Shown here piece after piece: positions 41,520-52,831 of a stretch of DNA of 64,000 nt (the stretch's first letter is position 1; the number at the start of each line of letters is the position of its first letter). Location: positions 18,184,650 through 18,248,649 of the forward strand of contig NC_134026.1 in NCBI RefSeq assembly GCF_964204645.1, in the 5' to 3' direction. Made by a program: the position numbers and the translations under genes. Under the pieces are notes generated by a model. That model was not told the origin of the DNA and searched no databases. It saw nothing but the letters and a program-made list of their open reading frames with translations. The DNA comes from Tubulanus polymorphus. Lineage: Eukaryota; Nemertea; Palaeonemertea; Tubulaniformes; Tubulanidae.

Positions 41520-44379
41520 TAATGCTACCTACTAACGAGTATTATCTACCCTATACTTATTCATCATCGACATCTTTAATAATAACAAATGTCAATACTT
41601 TGATGTACACTCTATTGTAGAGTTTGAAAAGCAACATTTTTCAATCTGTGCTTTATAAAACATTCGTAGTTGTAACAGAAATTTTGATACATTTTCATAT
41701 TTTTTTAGCAATTTAAAAACTGACTTTTCTATTTTCGGGTTAACCGAAACCTGGACTAGCGAACTTCATGATAATGTCAGGCTGTACAATCTCCCAGGTA
41801 TGAAAAGTGTTTTTAAGTGTAGAAAAAAATTGTCAGGGAGAAGGTTTGGCCCTATTTTTCAAAGAAAGTTTTAATGTGAAACTTAGACCAGATCTATCCG
41901 AGGATAGAAATACTTTTGAATGTCTATTTATTGAATTGATTCTTGAAAAAGAGAAAAATAAATTAATTGGTCTGATCTATCGACCACCCGGACAAAGCAT
42001 AAATGGCTTTAATAATGAATTAATTCCACTTTTAGCAAAATTTAATAGAGAAGACAAAGTATGCTATCTTATGGGCGATTTCAATATCGATTTACTACAA
42101 GTTAACGCCCACAGACCAACTGATAACTATTTAGAAAATATGACTTCATTTGGGTTCATTCCATTAGTTGATAAACCTACAAGAATCACTCCCACATCCT
42201 CGACGCTTATAGATAATATTTTTTGTAACGATATTCGCCATGTGTTTAGTACGGGTATTATTTGTACCGATATTTCGGATCATTTTCCAATTTTTACTGT
42301 CTGTAATCACGTTGAGCCCAAAATTGACCAAGAGGTGACTTCGAACAGGAACTATTGTGAACGTAACATTTCAAAATTCAATAGAGCTCTTCTGGCCACT
42401 AATTGGTGTCGGATATCTATAGTAATGCAGACCCGCAACTCTCATACAGCGCATTTAACACTAAATTCATGGAATTATATAATGAATGTTTTCCTTTTTC
42501 AACTTCCCGTAAAATAAACGAAAATAGATTACATAAACCGTGGTTATCATCTGGTTTATTGAAATGTATTAAACACAAAAATCGCTTGTACAGAAAATCT
42601 TTGCGTAATAGATCACATTTGAAAAATTATTTGAATTACAAACGTACCTTGTCTCGTACACTCAAATATGCCGAGAAAAAGTATTATGAGACTAAATTAC
42701 TTGCAGCCAAATCCGATATGAAAAAATCATGGAATATCTTAAACAGTCTAATTGGAAAATCTTCCAATGATCGGAGTAGATTACCTTGCTCTTTCAAAAG
42801 GAACGGTATCATTGTAAACGGCTATGAAAATATCGCTAATGAATTTAATTCTTTCTTTGTAAATATTGGTAGCAACCTAGCCAATCAAATACCAGATACA
42901 GGTGTCCACTTCAGTGAATATCTGACAGATCCAGTAAATTAAAACTTTTTCTTTTTCCCGACCCACCCTGATGAAATCAGTCAGATTGTAAATGATTTCT
43001 CACCCAGCAAAGGCGCTGGTGCTGATGGTTTCTCTGTAAAAGTAGTTAAGAAAATAATTGATTCTGTAAAATACCCGCTAACTCATATATTTAACTGTAG
43101 CTTAAATTCCGGTATAGTGAACTGAAGGTAGCGCGAATACGTCCACTCTATAAAGCTGGCAATAATGACTCTTTTGATAATTACAGACCGATATCCGTAC
43201 TGCCTTGCTACTCTAAAATTCTCGAAAAGATAGTGTATAATCGATTAACCGAATATTGTAACAAGTTTCACATCATTCAACCAAACCAGTTCGGCTTTCG
43301 AAAGAACCATTCAACTGCCATGGCCTTAACATTGATAACTGATGAAATTTCACTAAATTTAGAAGAAAACAAATCAACTATTGGGGTATTCTTAGATTTA
43401 CTAAAAGCCTTTGACACCGTTGATCACGAAATCTTATTAAGAAAATTATGTTTTTATGGAATAAGAGGCATCTCTAACAACTGGTTTGAAAACTATTTGA
43501 AGTATAGAAAACAATTTGTTCAAATTCAAAATTATAACTCCTCGTTATGTACCGTTAAAACTGGAGTACCCCAAGGCTCAATTTTAGGTCCCTTGCTTTT
43601 TTTATTATATGTAAACGACTGTATTAAATTTTCTAATGTGTTAAAACTTATATTGTTTGCCGATGACACAGTGCCTTTTATAGTGACATTAATTTAGACA
43701 GATTAGTACGTACAGTAAACATTGAATTATCAAAATTGTATACCTGGTTTCAAACAAACAAGCTGTCATTAAATGTAAAGAAGACGTCATTTATGGTGTT
43801 CGGTAAACTATTGAAACATAACTTGAGAATATCAATTAACAACATAGGGATCAAACAAGTCAATGTCACAAATTTTCTTGGAGTTTTTATTGACAGAAAT
43901 CTAACCTGGGACGATCAAATAAAATCAGTTGAAAAAAAAGTTTCTCGAAGCATTGGTATAATAAATAGAGTAAGATATAAGCTGCCAGTGAGTTCTCTTC
44001 GTACCCTTTATTTGTCGCTTATTGATCCTTACCTCCAGTATTGTAACTTAGTTTGGGGACGAAATTTTGAAAATGAACTTCAGCCATTAATTGTATTGAA
44101 AAAAGAGCTATCAGGCTAATTTCTAATTCCTATTATTTGGCGCACACTGACCCTATATTCAAATCGTTTAATATCCTCAAGCTCAAAGATATTAATACAC
44201 TTCAGCTAGGTAGTTTTATCTACAGATCTGTCCATTCCGAATTACCGAAATCATTCGAAAATTATTGGAGCCAAAATTTTCAAATCCACAGTCACAATAC
44301 TCGGCGACGTCAAGATTTACAAACACTTTCTTTCAATAGTCTAAGAAGAAAATTTTCAGTAAAAGTATCCGGCCCTTAA
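41520..44379 (+). pseudogene. LINE A ORF2: endonuclease-reverse transcriptase, frameshifted
   Basis: Endonuclease pieces: SIFGLTETWT (~41740), GLIYRPPG, YLMGDFNIDLL and ISDHFPIFT (41807-42330). A linker (42400-42940) follows. The RT has RPISVLPCYSKILEK (about 43190), GVFLDLLKAFDTVDHEILL, GVPQGSILGPLLFLLYVND and LFADDT (43230-43690), then the thumb and C-terminus to 44379. At least four frame changes are needed (near 41800, 42400, 42950-43130 and 43690). Active-site FADD is present. Reverse transcription of its own RNA is the family role; this copy cannot do it. Confidence 0.8.
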
Positions 44380-44800
44380 CTTTGGAATAACATCAGTGAA
44401 AATCTAAAAAAAACATGGAAAATTCTAAACTGTTCCTAAGAAATTATAGTTTGTGCTTGATTTTATCATACAGTTATTCGAACTAAAATTATTGTTTTTG
44501 GAATATTTCAGAAAATAACTGGCTTATTAAATGATTATATCTTAATCAAGCTGTTATCATAGTTTACTTTGATTGCATTTTGTGTGTTAAGGGTTGACTG
44601 TGAGCATATTATTTTCTTTATTGCATTTCTCTTTTTTTCTTTTCTCTTCTGAGGGACCTGTTTTATACCTGTTTTTAACTATTCCTTAGTTTCTACAGGC
44701 CCCTCCAGGTCTAATTTACTGTATTTTGTATTATGCTTTGTACACTATGCTGTAAATTATATTTGAAAAATAAAGTGTTCAAATCAAAAATCAAAAATCA

Positions 44801-45566
44801 GAAGTAACTGCTCCGGTGTCTACTAGACACTGAAGAGTTTGTGGACCCATTTTCATAGGTATCCGTATGCGCATAACTGATGATTCTCGACTATATTCGT
44901 AATTGGAACAGACTTCTGAAGCTGGGAGGTGTGGGAACTCGGCAGAACTTACTCCCTCTTGTCCTGCCGCGTGGCGTTTCCCTGTTCCAGAGGACAAAAC
45001 CTATTGATGTGGCCCCTGGCGTTACAGCTATGACAACGAACCTCTCTTGGCCCACTTTTCCATTGTAACTTAGACAGTGAAGTAGTCAGCTGAGCCGCTT
45101 GTACTTTCAGCTTTTCCAACTCAGAATCACCGCCCGATTTCTCAGAGACACTTTTCACAAAGAAGCGACCACATGCTTGCCGGTCGGCTTCTTACTTGGT
45201 ATACCCTTCTAACTCGACGGCTAGAGTGACGAGATCGTCGAGTGTTTTACTCTTGCTCATGAACAATTTCATTCTAAGCTCACTGTCGTCTAGAGCATCG
45301 AGAAAATGAGTGCGCCACAATCTGTCTTTTTGGAACATGTCCATGCCAGGATACGCTCGGTTACCTAACGTAATCAAGGCTTGCCCTAACTGTCTCAAAC
45401 TTTCATTTCTCTTCCTGTGCCTATTCCGTAATTCGGCCAAAAATAGCTCAGACTGGTGGCTAGCACCAAACCTATTTTGCAACGCCTGGACTAAACGTGT
45501 GAAATCTCTCTGATCGGAATACGGTAGAGAACAGGCAAGCTGTAAGAAAGTTGGTTTATACTGCAC
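44801..45566 (-). pseudogene. Gypsy element C: gag and start of protease
   Basis: Minus strand. Gag capsid at 45192-45566 (YSDQRDFTRLVQALQNRFG, LRQLGQALITLG). One CCHC knuckle at 45015-45060 (CHSCNARGHINRFC). The protease start IRIPMKMGPQTLQCLVDTGA contains the DTG catalytic motif and is cut at TS by the 3' end of LINE A (44800). Two frames are used, so it is broken. Right border about 45566-45680, next to the P2RX7_C exon. Confidence 0.7.
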
Positions 45567-45682
45567 ATATAAATAGAAAGTTTCCTGTTCCGGGTACTAA
45601 TGTATAAGTTTCATTTTTAACCCTAACAAAAATGTCCTCTTAAATATACCAAGAATTTGCAAAAACATGTATTATTTATTAC

Positions 45683-46172
45683 AGACTGGATGATCTCTAT
45701 TTCAAATAACGATTCACAATTGTACATAACGCCATTTGTCTTTAAGAACGGTAATTTTATTTTAAGGTATTCATGTGGACACCGCCAGACGATTAACTTG
45801 CCGCGAGAAAACATTTGCTGTCAGAAGATACCGGAAGTCATCGAAAAAAATAATGAAACAAACCCAGTGCTCTCCTGTGTGACCGACCATCCTGGTCTGC
45901 CATCTGTGTCACTTGATCCATGGGGGCTTCAATGTGCTTGGTATGGCTATAGACAGCAATACAAAGAAAGAGCATTTGACGGACCACTTGAGGCTAAGTA
46001 TAGGCATATTGCCTATAGACAATTCGTTTGTTGGTGTTGAAAGATTCTTGGTGAAGGCTACCGTGTTGTTCTTCCATCTTGTGCCGTGATGTGCATTCGG
46101 GCACATTTTCATCCACCTGAGGATGAAGAGGATGCAATATTTATGGGTCATCGTTGGCCGAATTTAGATTAG
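45683..46172 (+). pseudogene. P2RX7_C-domain exon with an in-frame stop
   Basis: An acceptor TTATTACAG ends at 45682. The exon encodes YSCGHRQTINL, ENICCQKI, VSLDPWGLQCAWYGYRQQ, YRHIAYRQFVCWC, then TGA (46038-46040). It continues in the same frame with GEGYRVVLPSCAVMCIRAHF to a stop at 46172. This is the pattern of the zinc-binding cytosolic C-terminal (ballast) domain of P2X7 receptors, which also occurs alone in large invertebrate families. The expected residue at the TGA is Trp (one base change). A selenocysteine reading is not supported. Only this exon is present, between two Gypsy fragments, so it is a fragment or captured pseudogene. Confidence 0.65.
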
Positions 46173-46189
46173 CATGATTCTAAAGTTAA

Positions 46190-48600
46190 AAAGAAGTAGT
46201 ACGTAGATGCATGAACTTGTCTTAAGACTTCCCTTCGGTACTCAGAAGGTAAAAGTAATAATGTCGAATTTGGAAGATTTTCTCTTTTCTTAATGATATA
46301 CAATACACCATCGATCTTCTTCACAGATTACCAATGGGTCCAGAAAGATTTACTAGCCAAACTCTTGTCTGAAATCTTAGACCAAGACAGACGTTCTGGA
46401 TTGTCGATATATTTAAATATCCAACCAAATTCTGGATCTTTAAGTTGACCGCTACTCATCTCTTTTGGTGACCATCATTCTTTGTTGGGTAAAAATTCTG
46501 AAAATCCTAAATTTTCATTTCTTTCAGAAGTAACGTTGATTTGTCTGATGTATTTTCTCTTTTCAGCTCAGACCTCTGAACACGCTCCATTAATCCGATC
46601 ACACTGCCGGCAGGGAATTCTAGATAATGCATCAGCATTACCGTGACTACGTCCTGGTCTGTGAACGATCTCGAGATCATATGAATTCAGAACGGAGATC
46701 CATCGAGCGACTTGTCCTTCAGGTTCTCGAAATGACATCAACCATTTCAGCGACGCGTGATCAGTCCGTACTGTGAAGCGTTTATCAGCTAGGTAATACT
46801 TGAAATATTTCACAAAAACTACAACTGGCAATAATTCTCTTCGAGTTACGCAGTAATTTCTCTCTGTTTTTGATAAACAGCGACTTCCACAAGCGATTAT
46901 CCTCCCTTGTCCATCTTATATTTAGCTAACTACACCTCCTATTGCTAAAGCCGAAGCATCTGTGTCTAATTTAAAAAAGAGAGGTCCGGATCGGGAAATG
47001 CTAATATAGGTGCATTTTTAAGCATCTCCTTGAGAACTTGAAAAGTGTCTTCGCATTCAGTCGACCAGGTAAAAGGTTTTCCTTTCTCCGTCAGTCCATG
47101 CAAGGGTTTAGCAACGCCTGCGAAACCTTCACAAAATGAACGATAGTAAGAAGCCAATCCTAAAAAAGATCTGATTTCGGTGTTTTTTTTTCTGGAGTTG
47201 GCCAATTCTTAATCGCTAAAATTTTGTCTTCGCTACAGATAATTCCTTTGGAAGAAATGGTGTGTCCTAAGTAACGAACAGAAGTTTTAAAGAAATCACA
47301 CTTCTTGGGTTTGAGTTTCAATCTAGCAATCCGTAAACGATCAAAAACCATCCGAAGATTCCCTACCATTGATGTAAAACTATCAGCATGGAATAACACG
47401 TCGTCTAAATAGGCCAACGCTATCTAAGGTAAAAAACCGTCTAAGACTTTCTCCATTAATCTCTAAAATGTAGCTCCACTGTTCTTTAACCCCATCGGCA
47501 TTTTCCGGAATTGAAAGAGTCCCTTGTCTCCTACTACAAAAGCCGTTTTCTCTTTCGAGTCTTCGTGCACCCTCACTTGCCAGTATCCCGAAGCCAAGTC
47601 CATTGTGCTGAAATGTTTAATGCTCGATAACGACCGAATAGTATCGTCGATCCTCGGAAGTGGGTAACTGTCTGCTTTGGTAACTTCATTGACTTCTCTG
47701 TAATCAAGACATAGTAGGATAGTATAATCAGATTTCCTGACAACAACAATACTACTACACCAAGGACTTTCTGATTTCTCAATGACTTTGGCTTCTAACA
47801 TCTCGTCAATTAATTTGTTAACTTCTGTTTGTGTTGGTAATCTCCTAAACTACCGTTGTTTGATAGGTGGCGCTTCTCCAACTTCAGTATGATGAGAAAC
47901 TCCTCTCGCTTCGCCTAGATCTAGATTGGTTCTTGCGAAAATATCTGAATATTCGGTCAATGAGCGTTTTACTTCGAGTGATTCGTATTCATCAAGTTCT
48001 ACGCAACTACGTTTATATAAGTCTTCTAAAAATTCTGGTAAGTCTTACTTGATTTCGAGGTATTTTCATTCTCCTTTGAGTGATACACCGCTTTTACTTC
48101 ATTCAATACAGCGAATGGAGTTCCGCTACGAACTATCCTCGGTTTGTCACTTAGATTCATTGCTCTAACAGCGTAGGACTTCTTGTTCAAATGTACTACT
48201 TCTTTAGCAACGCAAAGATCGGTGCCAAGTTTCCGACTATTTGACGTTTCTAAAATGGCCCACTTGCCATCAGGTGGAATTGAGTTAATATATGAGGGAA
48301 TTGTAACCTCCGACAGGGCAGGAATAACAACTTTCTTCAAACTTCTGACTTTGGTTAAGTTCATCTTTCTATCATCGGATTTTTCACTCGTCGTTTACAT
48401 CATATATATCTCGTCGATTTTTCGGAGGTAACAAATTTATCAAAGCTGTCACTTCCTCCTCAGCGACAATGGCCCTTCGTTTCCCGAAAATCGTTGTGGC
48501 CTGAAATACATTAGTTAGTATATAAACCATCTTTTTTAGGTTAGAAAAATGATACCTTGTTTCTCCACCTTCTCTACCCACCAAAGCCACCAGACAGGCA
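46190..48600 (-). mobile_element. Gypsy element D: pol fragments
   Basis: Minus strand. 48026-48364 is the protease-RT linker (VIPALSEVTIPSYI). 47463-47801 is RT fingers and palm (CLDYREVNEVTKADSYPLP, STMDLASGYWQV). 47160-47417 has the AYLDDV active site and LKPKKCDFF. 46966-47205 is the thumb (SFLGLASYYRSFCEGFA). 46568-46831 is RNase H (FTVRTDHASLKWL, HGNADALSR). 46190-46480 is the start of the integrase region (IDGVLYIIKKRE) with stops. Multiple frameshifts; the integrase core is absent. It is similar in layout to element A but clearly divergent. Confidence 0.8.
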
Positions 48601-49425
48601 GGTGTTGTTTTTATTTATCTAAAAAAGGAACACAAATTTGTGGAAACTCGGCACGTGGCAGGCAGGATTTTATTTTTATTAGGATTTTATATTTTTATTT
48701 AAACAATATGTAACTTTCTAGTTTACCTTCGTCAGCGATATGATGTTGGCATTGAGCCAATTCATGTAATATCGCGGTACGTTTTTTGTGTGAGCATTTG
48801 TTTCATTGGTTCTCGGCTAAAACGACGTATAATCGATGCGACTGAAGACATGGCGAACCTCCGTCGATGACATGGTCAACTGAGTTAAAATTCTACGAAA
48901 AACTGTTTTGGCGGGAAAATTCTTAGCTCTCGCGTATAAAATTGCAATGACCTCGATTGGGGGCGTCGTCTCTACGAGCGAATGGGATTGGCTGTTTTTG
49001 GGATAAACGGGGAATTCCGGCGCTACTAAAATAATTATGGGAAAGCTATAGAATGGCATACGTTTCATTGGACTAGGTGCCGTAGACGTGCGAATTTTAA
49101 ATGCTGATTGCTGGTGAGGATGTAATTATTTCACACATCCGCCATAGGTATTGTTTCATTTTAATACCCGGTGATTGTTTTGATTGACATTGAAGTGTAA
49201 GCGAACATTCACTTACACGAGGCCTCCACCTGTGCGCGCAGAGTGCTACACGACATATACACAAGCTCGTACAGTACACTACTCAAGGTGATGCTGTAAC
49301 GCGTGCGCGTTTGACATGAAAATAGGCTGAATAATCGTAGCAGAAGATGAGCGCTGTGTTTTCTGTTTGATAGAATTTGTAATAAATTGTAATTTCTTGT
49401 GAACTGAAAATATTTAGCAACAAAG
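48601..49425. other. Unassigned non-coding
   Basis: No gene or repeat family recognised. GTGTAAGCGAACATTCACTTACAC (49195-49218) is a short hairpin. Confidence 0.35.
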
Positions 49426-51229
49426 TATAGGTCGAGGTCTGAATATTGTAGTCGTTGAGTAATTTTTCCTAAATCCGAATTGGTTATGATCAATAATTTC
49501 AAATTTATCACAAAAAGCGACTAAACGTTTATGAACGAGTTTTTCTAGTATCTTAGAAAAACATGTTAAAATAGATAAGGGTCGATAATTGTCAAAGGAA
49601 TCGCATTCACCTTTTTTATACAGAGGGCACACCCGAGCAATTTTGAGTTCAGCAGGGACCACTCAAGGCTATTGTTGAATATATGAGTAAGTGGATATTT
49701 ATTACATCAATTATTCTTTTAACTATTTTCATAGAGATCCCGTCAATGCCAATACCTTTATTTCCAGAGAATTTATTTACTATTTCATCAATTTCTTGCG
49801 AGTTTGTTGGGAAGAAAAAGAAGTTTTCATTATTAGGACGATTTAAATAAAAGCTGAAATTTTTTCAGACTCGGGGATCGTATTTGCTAAACGATGTCCA
49901 ATATTAACAAAAAAAGTATTAAACTCATTTGCAATGTTTAAACTACCACTGACAGTTACGTTGTTTAGCTTAAAGGAAGCTGGTAGTTGTTCTTTGACGG
50001 AGTTACTTCCAATAACTGTTTTTAAGATTTTCCACGTAGCTTTCATATCATTCTTTACACCAAATAACTGAGTATCATAGTAACCTTTTTCAACAGCTTT
50101 TAATAAACGTGATAATAATCGCTTATATTCTAAATAACGGGATTTAAAAGCAATATCTGAATTATAAAGTGTTTTCCTATATAAGTTATTTTTATATTTA
50201 ATAGAGTTTAACAAGCCCGTAGTTAACCAGGGTTTAGACTCATTGGTTTTTGCATTCATGCGTTTGATAAATGGAAAGCATGTATCGTATAAATGAGTAA
50301 ATTTAGAAATAAATACAGTATACGACCTTTGTGGGTCATTTTCATTATAAATAGCCGACCAATCACACGCTATTAAGCTCCTATAGAATCTATCAATATT
50401 ATGATCACTAAAGTTTCTAGTTGAGTAAGTACAATTATTGCAGACACGTTTACGTTGATCACACATTGTGAAAATTGGAAAATGATCAGAAATATCTGTA
50501 CATAATATGCCCGAGTTAAATACATTTTCAACATTATTACAAAAAATATTGTCAATTAGACTGGATGAATTATTGGTCACCCTGGTTGGTTTATCAATAA
50601 GTGGGTAAAAGGATGAAGCTATCAGATTATCTAGAAATGATTCAGTAGGCTTGTGAACTTCTGATTGAAGTACATCAATGTTAAAATCACCAATCAAATA
50701 ACAATCTTTTCTTTCCCTATTTAGCTTGTCTAATAGTAAATTAAATTCAACTAAAAAAGTAGATATACTTAGCCCCGGAGGTCTGTATATAATACCAATA
50801 ATCTTATTCTTTTTACTCTTACAAATAATTTCAAGAAAGAGAGATTCAAATACCTCATTATTACCAGAAAGATCTGGGCGTATTATAGTTTCGTAATCAT
50901 CTTTGAAATAAAGGGCAACGCCACCACCCTTTACATCATTCGAGCGGCTTTTAAGAAATACTATCGTAGCCAGATAGTTTATAAAGATTATTGTTATGGG
51001 CATTATCATTACTCCAAGTCTCAGTAAGTCCTATGATAGAAAAATCGGATTTTATACAATTGATGTAGTCAGTGAAAGAATCAAAATTTTTGTTGCAACT
51101 TCTGATATTAAAAGTGCAAATTGAAAATTGACTTTTATCGAATTCAAAGTTATTCTCATCGAAATACTGACAATCATTAGATGAAGATGGATTGTTAGTC
51201 ATAGACTGATGGATAATAATACACTTCAA
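49426..51229 (-). pseudogene. LINE B ORF2: endonuclease and partial RT
   Basis: Endonuclease starts FSICTFNIRSCNKNFD and SIIGLTETWSND (50951-51229), shifts frame near 50980, and continues with GIIYRPPG, YLIGDFNIDVL and ISDHFPIFTMC (49843-51009). The RT N-terminus follows through NKGIGIDGISMKIVK (about 49750) and RPLSILTCFSKILEK (about 49580). Three frames, no catalytic FADD present. Confidence 0.75.
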
Positions 51230-51816
51230 ACTGCAGTAACAGGTGAGTCACCAGAAATAATCCTGTCCTTTTTAGTCAGTTGGCTACAACTGGGACTGAT
51301 GATAGCAGGTGACGTCTGACTATGAGATCTTTTCTTGTTTCTATCCGACGGTAAAGCAAATGCATTCAGAAATGTGGCTGTTAGTTCTTTGGCTCCGTCT
51401 ATTCCTAAATGAACTCCACTCTTATCCATGGAATCGAAGAGGGCTCGTGTAACACCAGCTTGGTTAGGGCGGAACTTTTCATCATTGTCGATATAAAATA
51501 GTCTTTCGTCGCTATTACACAGTTTTTTTAGATAGTTATTGACGGCCGTGGCAGATTCATTAAGTGCCATTATTGTCTTGCTCCGTCCTCTACGGGGGAG
51601 GATACTGGATACATGAATTTCAGAATTTGGAAATCTAGTAAGTAGTGTATTTGTAGCTTTGGATAAGTCGAGAATAGTTTGATCATTATCGTCCTTGTTT
51701 AAAGAAATGTCATTTGTTCCTAGATGACAAATAACACGTTTTACTAGGCTACTGTCTAATTTCGGGTTAAGCTTGAGTAATTGTTGATCAATACCATGAG
51801 CGGTTGCGCCTGGCAA
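51226..51816 (-). CDS. LINE B ORF1: SGNH esterase-like protein
   Basis: 196 codons with VKRVICHLGTNDISLNKDD (block III), HVSSILPRRGRSK and KSGVHLGIDGAKEL (block V). The upstream GDSN block I (near 51870, TIIGDSNCRRL on the minus strand) is in another frame, so the full ORF1 has one break near 51816. It overlaps the start of ORF2 by 4 bp. Confidence 0.65.
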   Translation of the reverse strand: MPGATAHGIDQQLLKLNPKLDSSLVKRVICHLGTNDISLNKDDNDQTILDLSKATNTLLTRFPNSEIHVSSILPRRGRSKTIMALNESATAVNNYLKKLCNSDERLFYIDNDEKFRPNQAGVTRALFDSMDKSGVHLGIDGAKELTATFLNAFALPSDRNKKRSHSQTSPAIISPSCSQLTKKDRIISGDSPVTAV

Positions 51817-51995
51817 ACTGTCAACATGAATACTACTGGGCAGGTCAGTGAATATAAGGCGCCTGCAGTTAGAGTCTCCTATGATCAGGTAATCCGCGGT
51901 CGGATTGTCAACAACAAGAGGCGTTGTTGTAAATTCAACTCGCGCTGAGTTTTGAATTGTGTCTGACTGGTGATCACTGATACTATTTTCGTCAT

Positions 51996-52083
51996 AGAAT
52001 TTTTTGCAACAATAGACGAAGTTTGTCAGTTAGAAAATCAGGGGGTATAGCTATTGCCATCAGATATGACATATCTCAATATG
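51996..52083 (+). pseudogene. Left piece of LINE 2 (endonuclease fragment)
   Basis: Reads RIFCNNRRSLSVRKSGGIAI then IRYDISQYV, aligning with KNRKKISSFRSGGIAIADRL in the endonuclease of LINE 1. The continuation is found at 56332, on the far side of LINE 1. So LINE 1 appears to be inserted in LINE 2. Confidence 0.6.
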
Positions 52084-52084
52084 T

Positions 52085-52783
52085 GTGATCTGTGAATCTT
52101 CAGTTAAGAAAATAATAAAAGAAATCCTGGGAGTAGAGGACGCAGAACATATTAAATTCCAGCGAGTCCATAGATTATATAAACGTGCGGAAAGCAACAA
52201 CAGTCCACGCGGTGTTATTGCTCGGTTCGTACATTACGCTGACCGGGAGAGAGTCAGGCGGAACGCGTATAAATTTAAAGGTACGGGACTGTCACTCAGC
52301 GAGGATTACAGCCCAGAAACTTCGAATAAAATCCGCGAATTGCTCCCAATTAAAAAAGCGGCCGTCAAAGCTGGTCACAAAGCGTTCTTCAACTGGCAGG
52401 GTAACCTTTTCGTAGACAAAAAACCGTATAAGGGTGATGGTAGCGAATTTAGACGTAAGAAAAAACCAATGAAAGTGGCCCCGCCGCAGGGGAACACGGT
52501 AGCCGAAAATCAAGACGCCACACGTGACGAAGGGGTTTTTTCGTTTCGTGCCGGACCAAGCCCAGAGAGCTTTGACAAACATGATACAGTGCCAAAAACC
52601 GTATCCAATTCAAAATTCGCGGGGAAACCGAATCACAATAGAAAACATGCGTCATCAAAGCCTGATTCGAAACGGGCACGGGTTTCTTCATCGGTTACCT
52701 CAACGGATGATGGCCTAGGCGATCTAGGCGAGGTGCTGAGGAACGCGCGCATGACACTAGATTGCGATCCGGTCCAGGCATAA
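52085..52783 (+). CDS. LINE 1 ORF1: L1-type RNA-binding protein, N-terminally truncated
   Basis: Open from the junction (first codon GTG; a stop lies at 52067-52069), so the true start is lost. Residues 1-120 resemble the RRM and C-terminal domains of L1 ORF1 (Transposase_22 type): FQRVHRLYKR, GVIARFVHYADRERVRRNAY, LSEDYSPETSNKIRELLPIKK. The rest is basic and disordered. The usual N-terminal coiled coil is missing. Role in the family: nucleic-acid chaperone coating the element RNA. Confidence 0.65.
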   Translation: MICESSVKKIIKEILGVEDAEHIKFQRVHRLYKRAESNNSPRGVIARFVHYADRERVRRNAYKFKGTGLSLSEDYSPETSNKIRELLPIKKAAVKAGHKAFFNWQGNLFVDKKPYKGDGSEFRRKKKPMKVAPPQGNTVAENQDATRDEGVFSFRAGPSPESFDKHDTVPKTVSNSKFAGKPNHNRKHASSKPDSKRARVSSSVTSTDDGLGDLGEVLRNARMTLDCDPVQA

Positions 52784-52831
52784 CGGGACACTGAGGCAAA
52801 ATTATCAATTCTATCACTAAACGTTGGCGGA

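Larger units (their letters stand above)
40699..44800 (+). mobile_element. CR1/L2-type LINE, copy A
   Basis: ORF1 is an SGNH-hydrolase-type protein and ORF2 an APE endonuclease plus reverse transcriptase. The 3' end is an AT-rich UTR finishing in a short AAATC repeat (44782-44800) after AATAAA, as in the CR1/L2 group. The left end abuts the BEL gag and the right end abuts a Gypsy protease, so both neighbours are cut by it. Several frameshifts make it inactive. Confidence 0.85.
49426..51995 (-). mobile_element. CR1/L2-type LINE, copy B (3'-truncated)
   Basis: Same family as copy A on the opposite strand. ORF1 at 51226-51816 (with 5' extension to ~51995) and ORF2 at 49430-51229. The RT breaks off just after NQFGFRKNYSTTT, so all later RT motifs and the 3' UTR are missing. 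Loss of the 3' rather than the 5' end is unusual for LINE insertion and implies a later deletion or rearrangement at about 49430. Confidence 0.8.

Noticed and set aside
46038-46040. TGA as a selenocysteine codon in the P2RX7_C exon
   Set aside because: The family has Trp there and no SECIS-like hairpin is seen nearby; a nonsense mutation is simpler.
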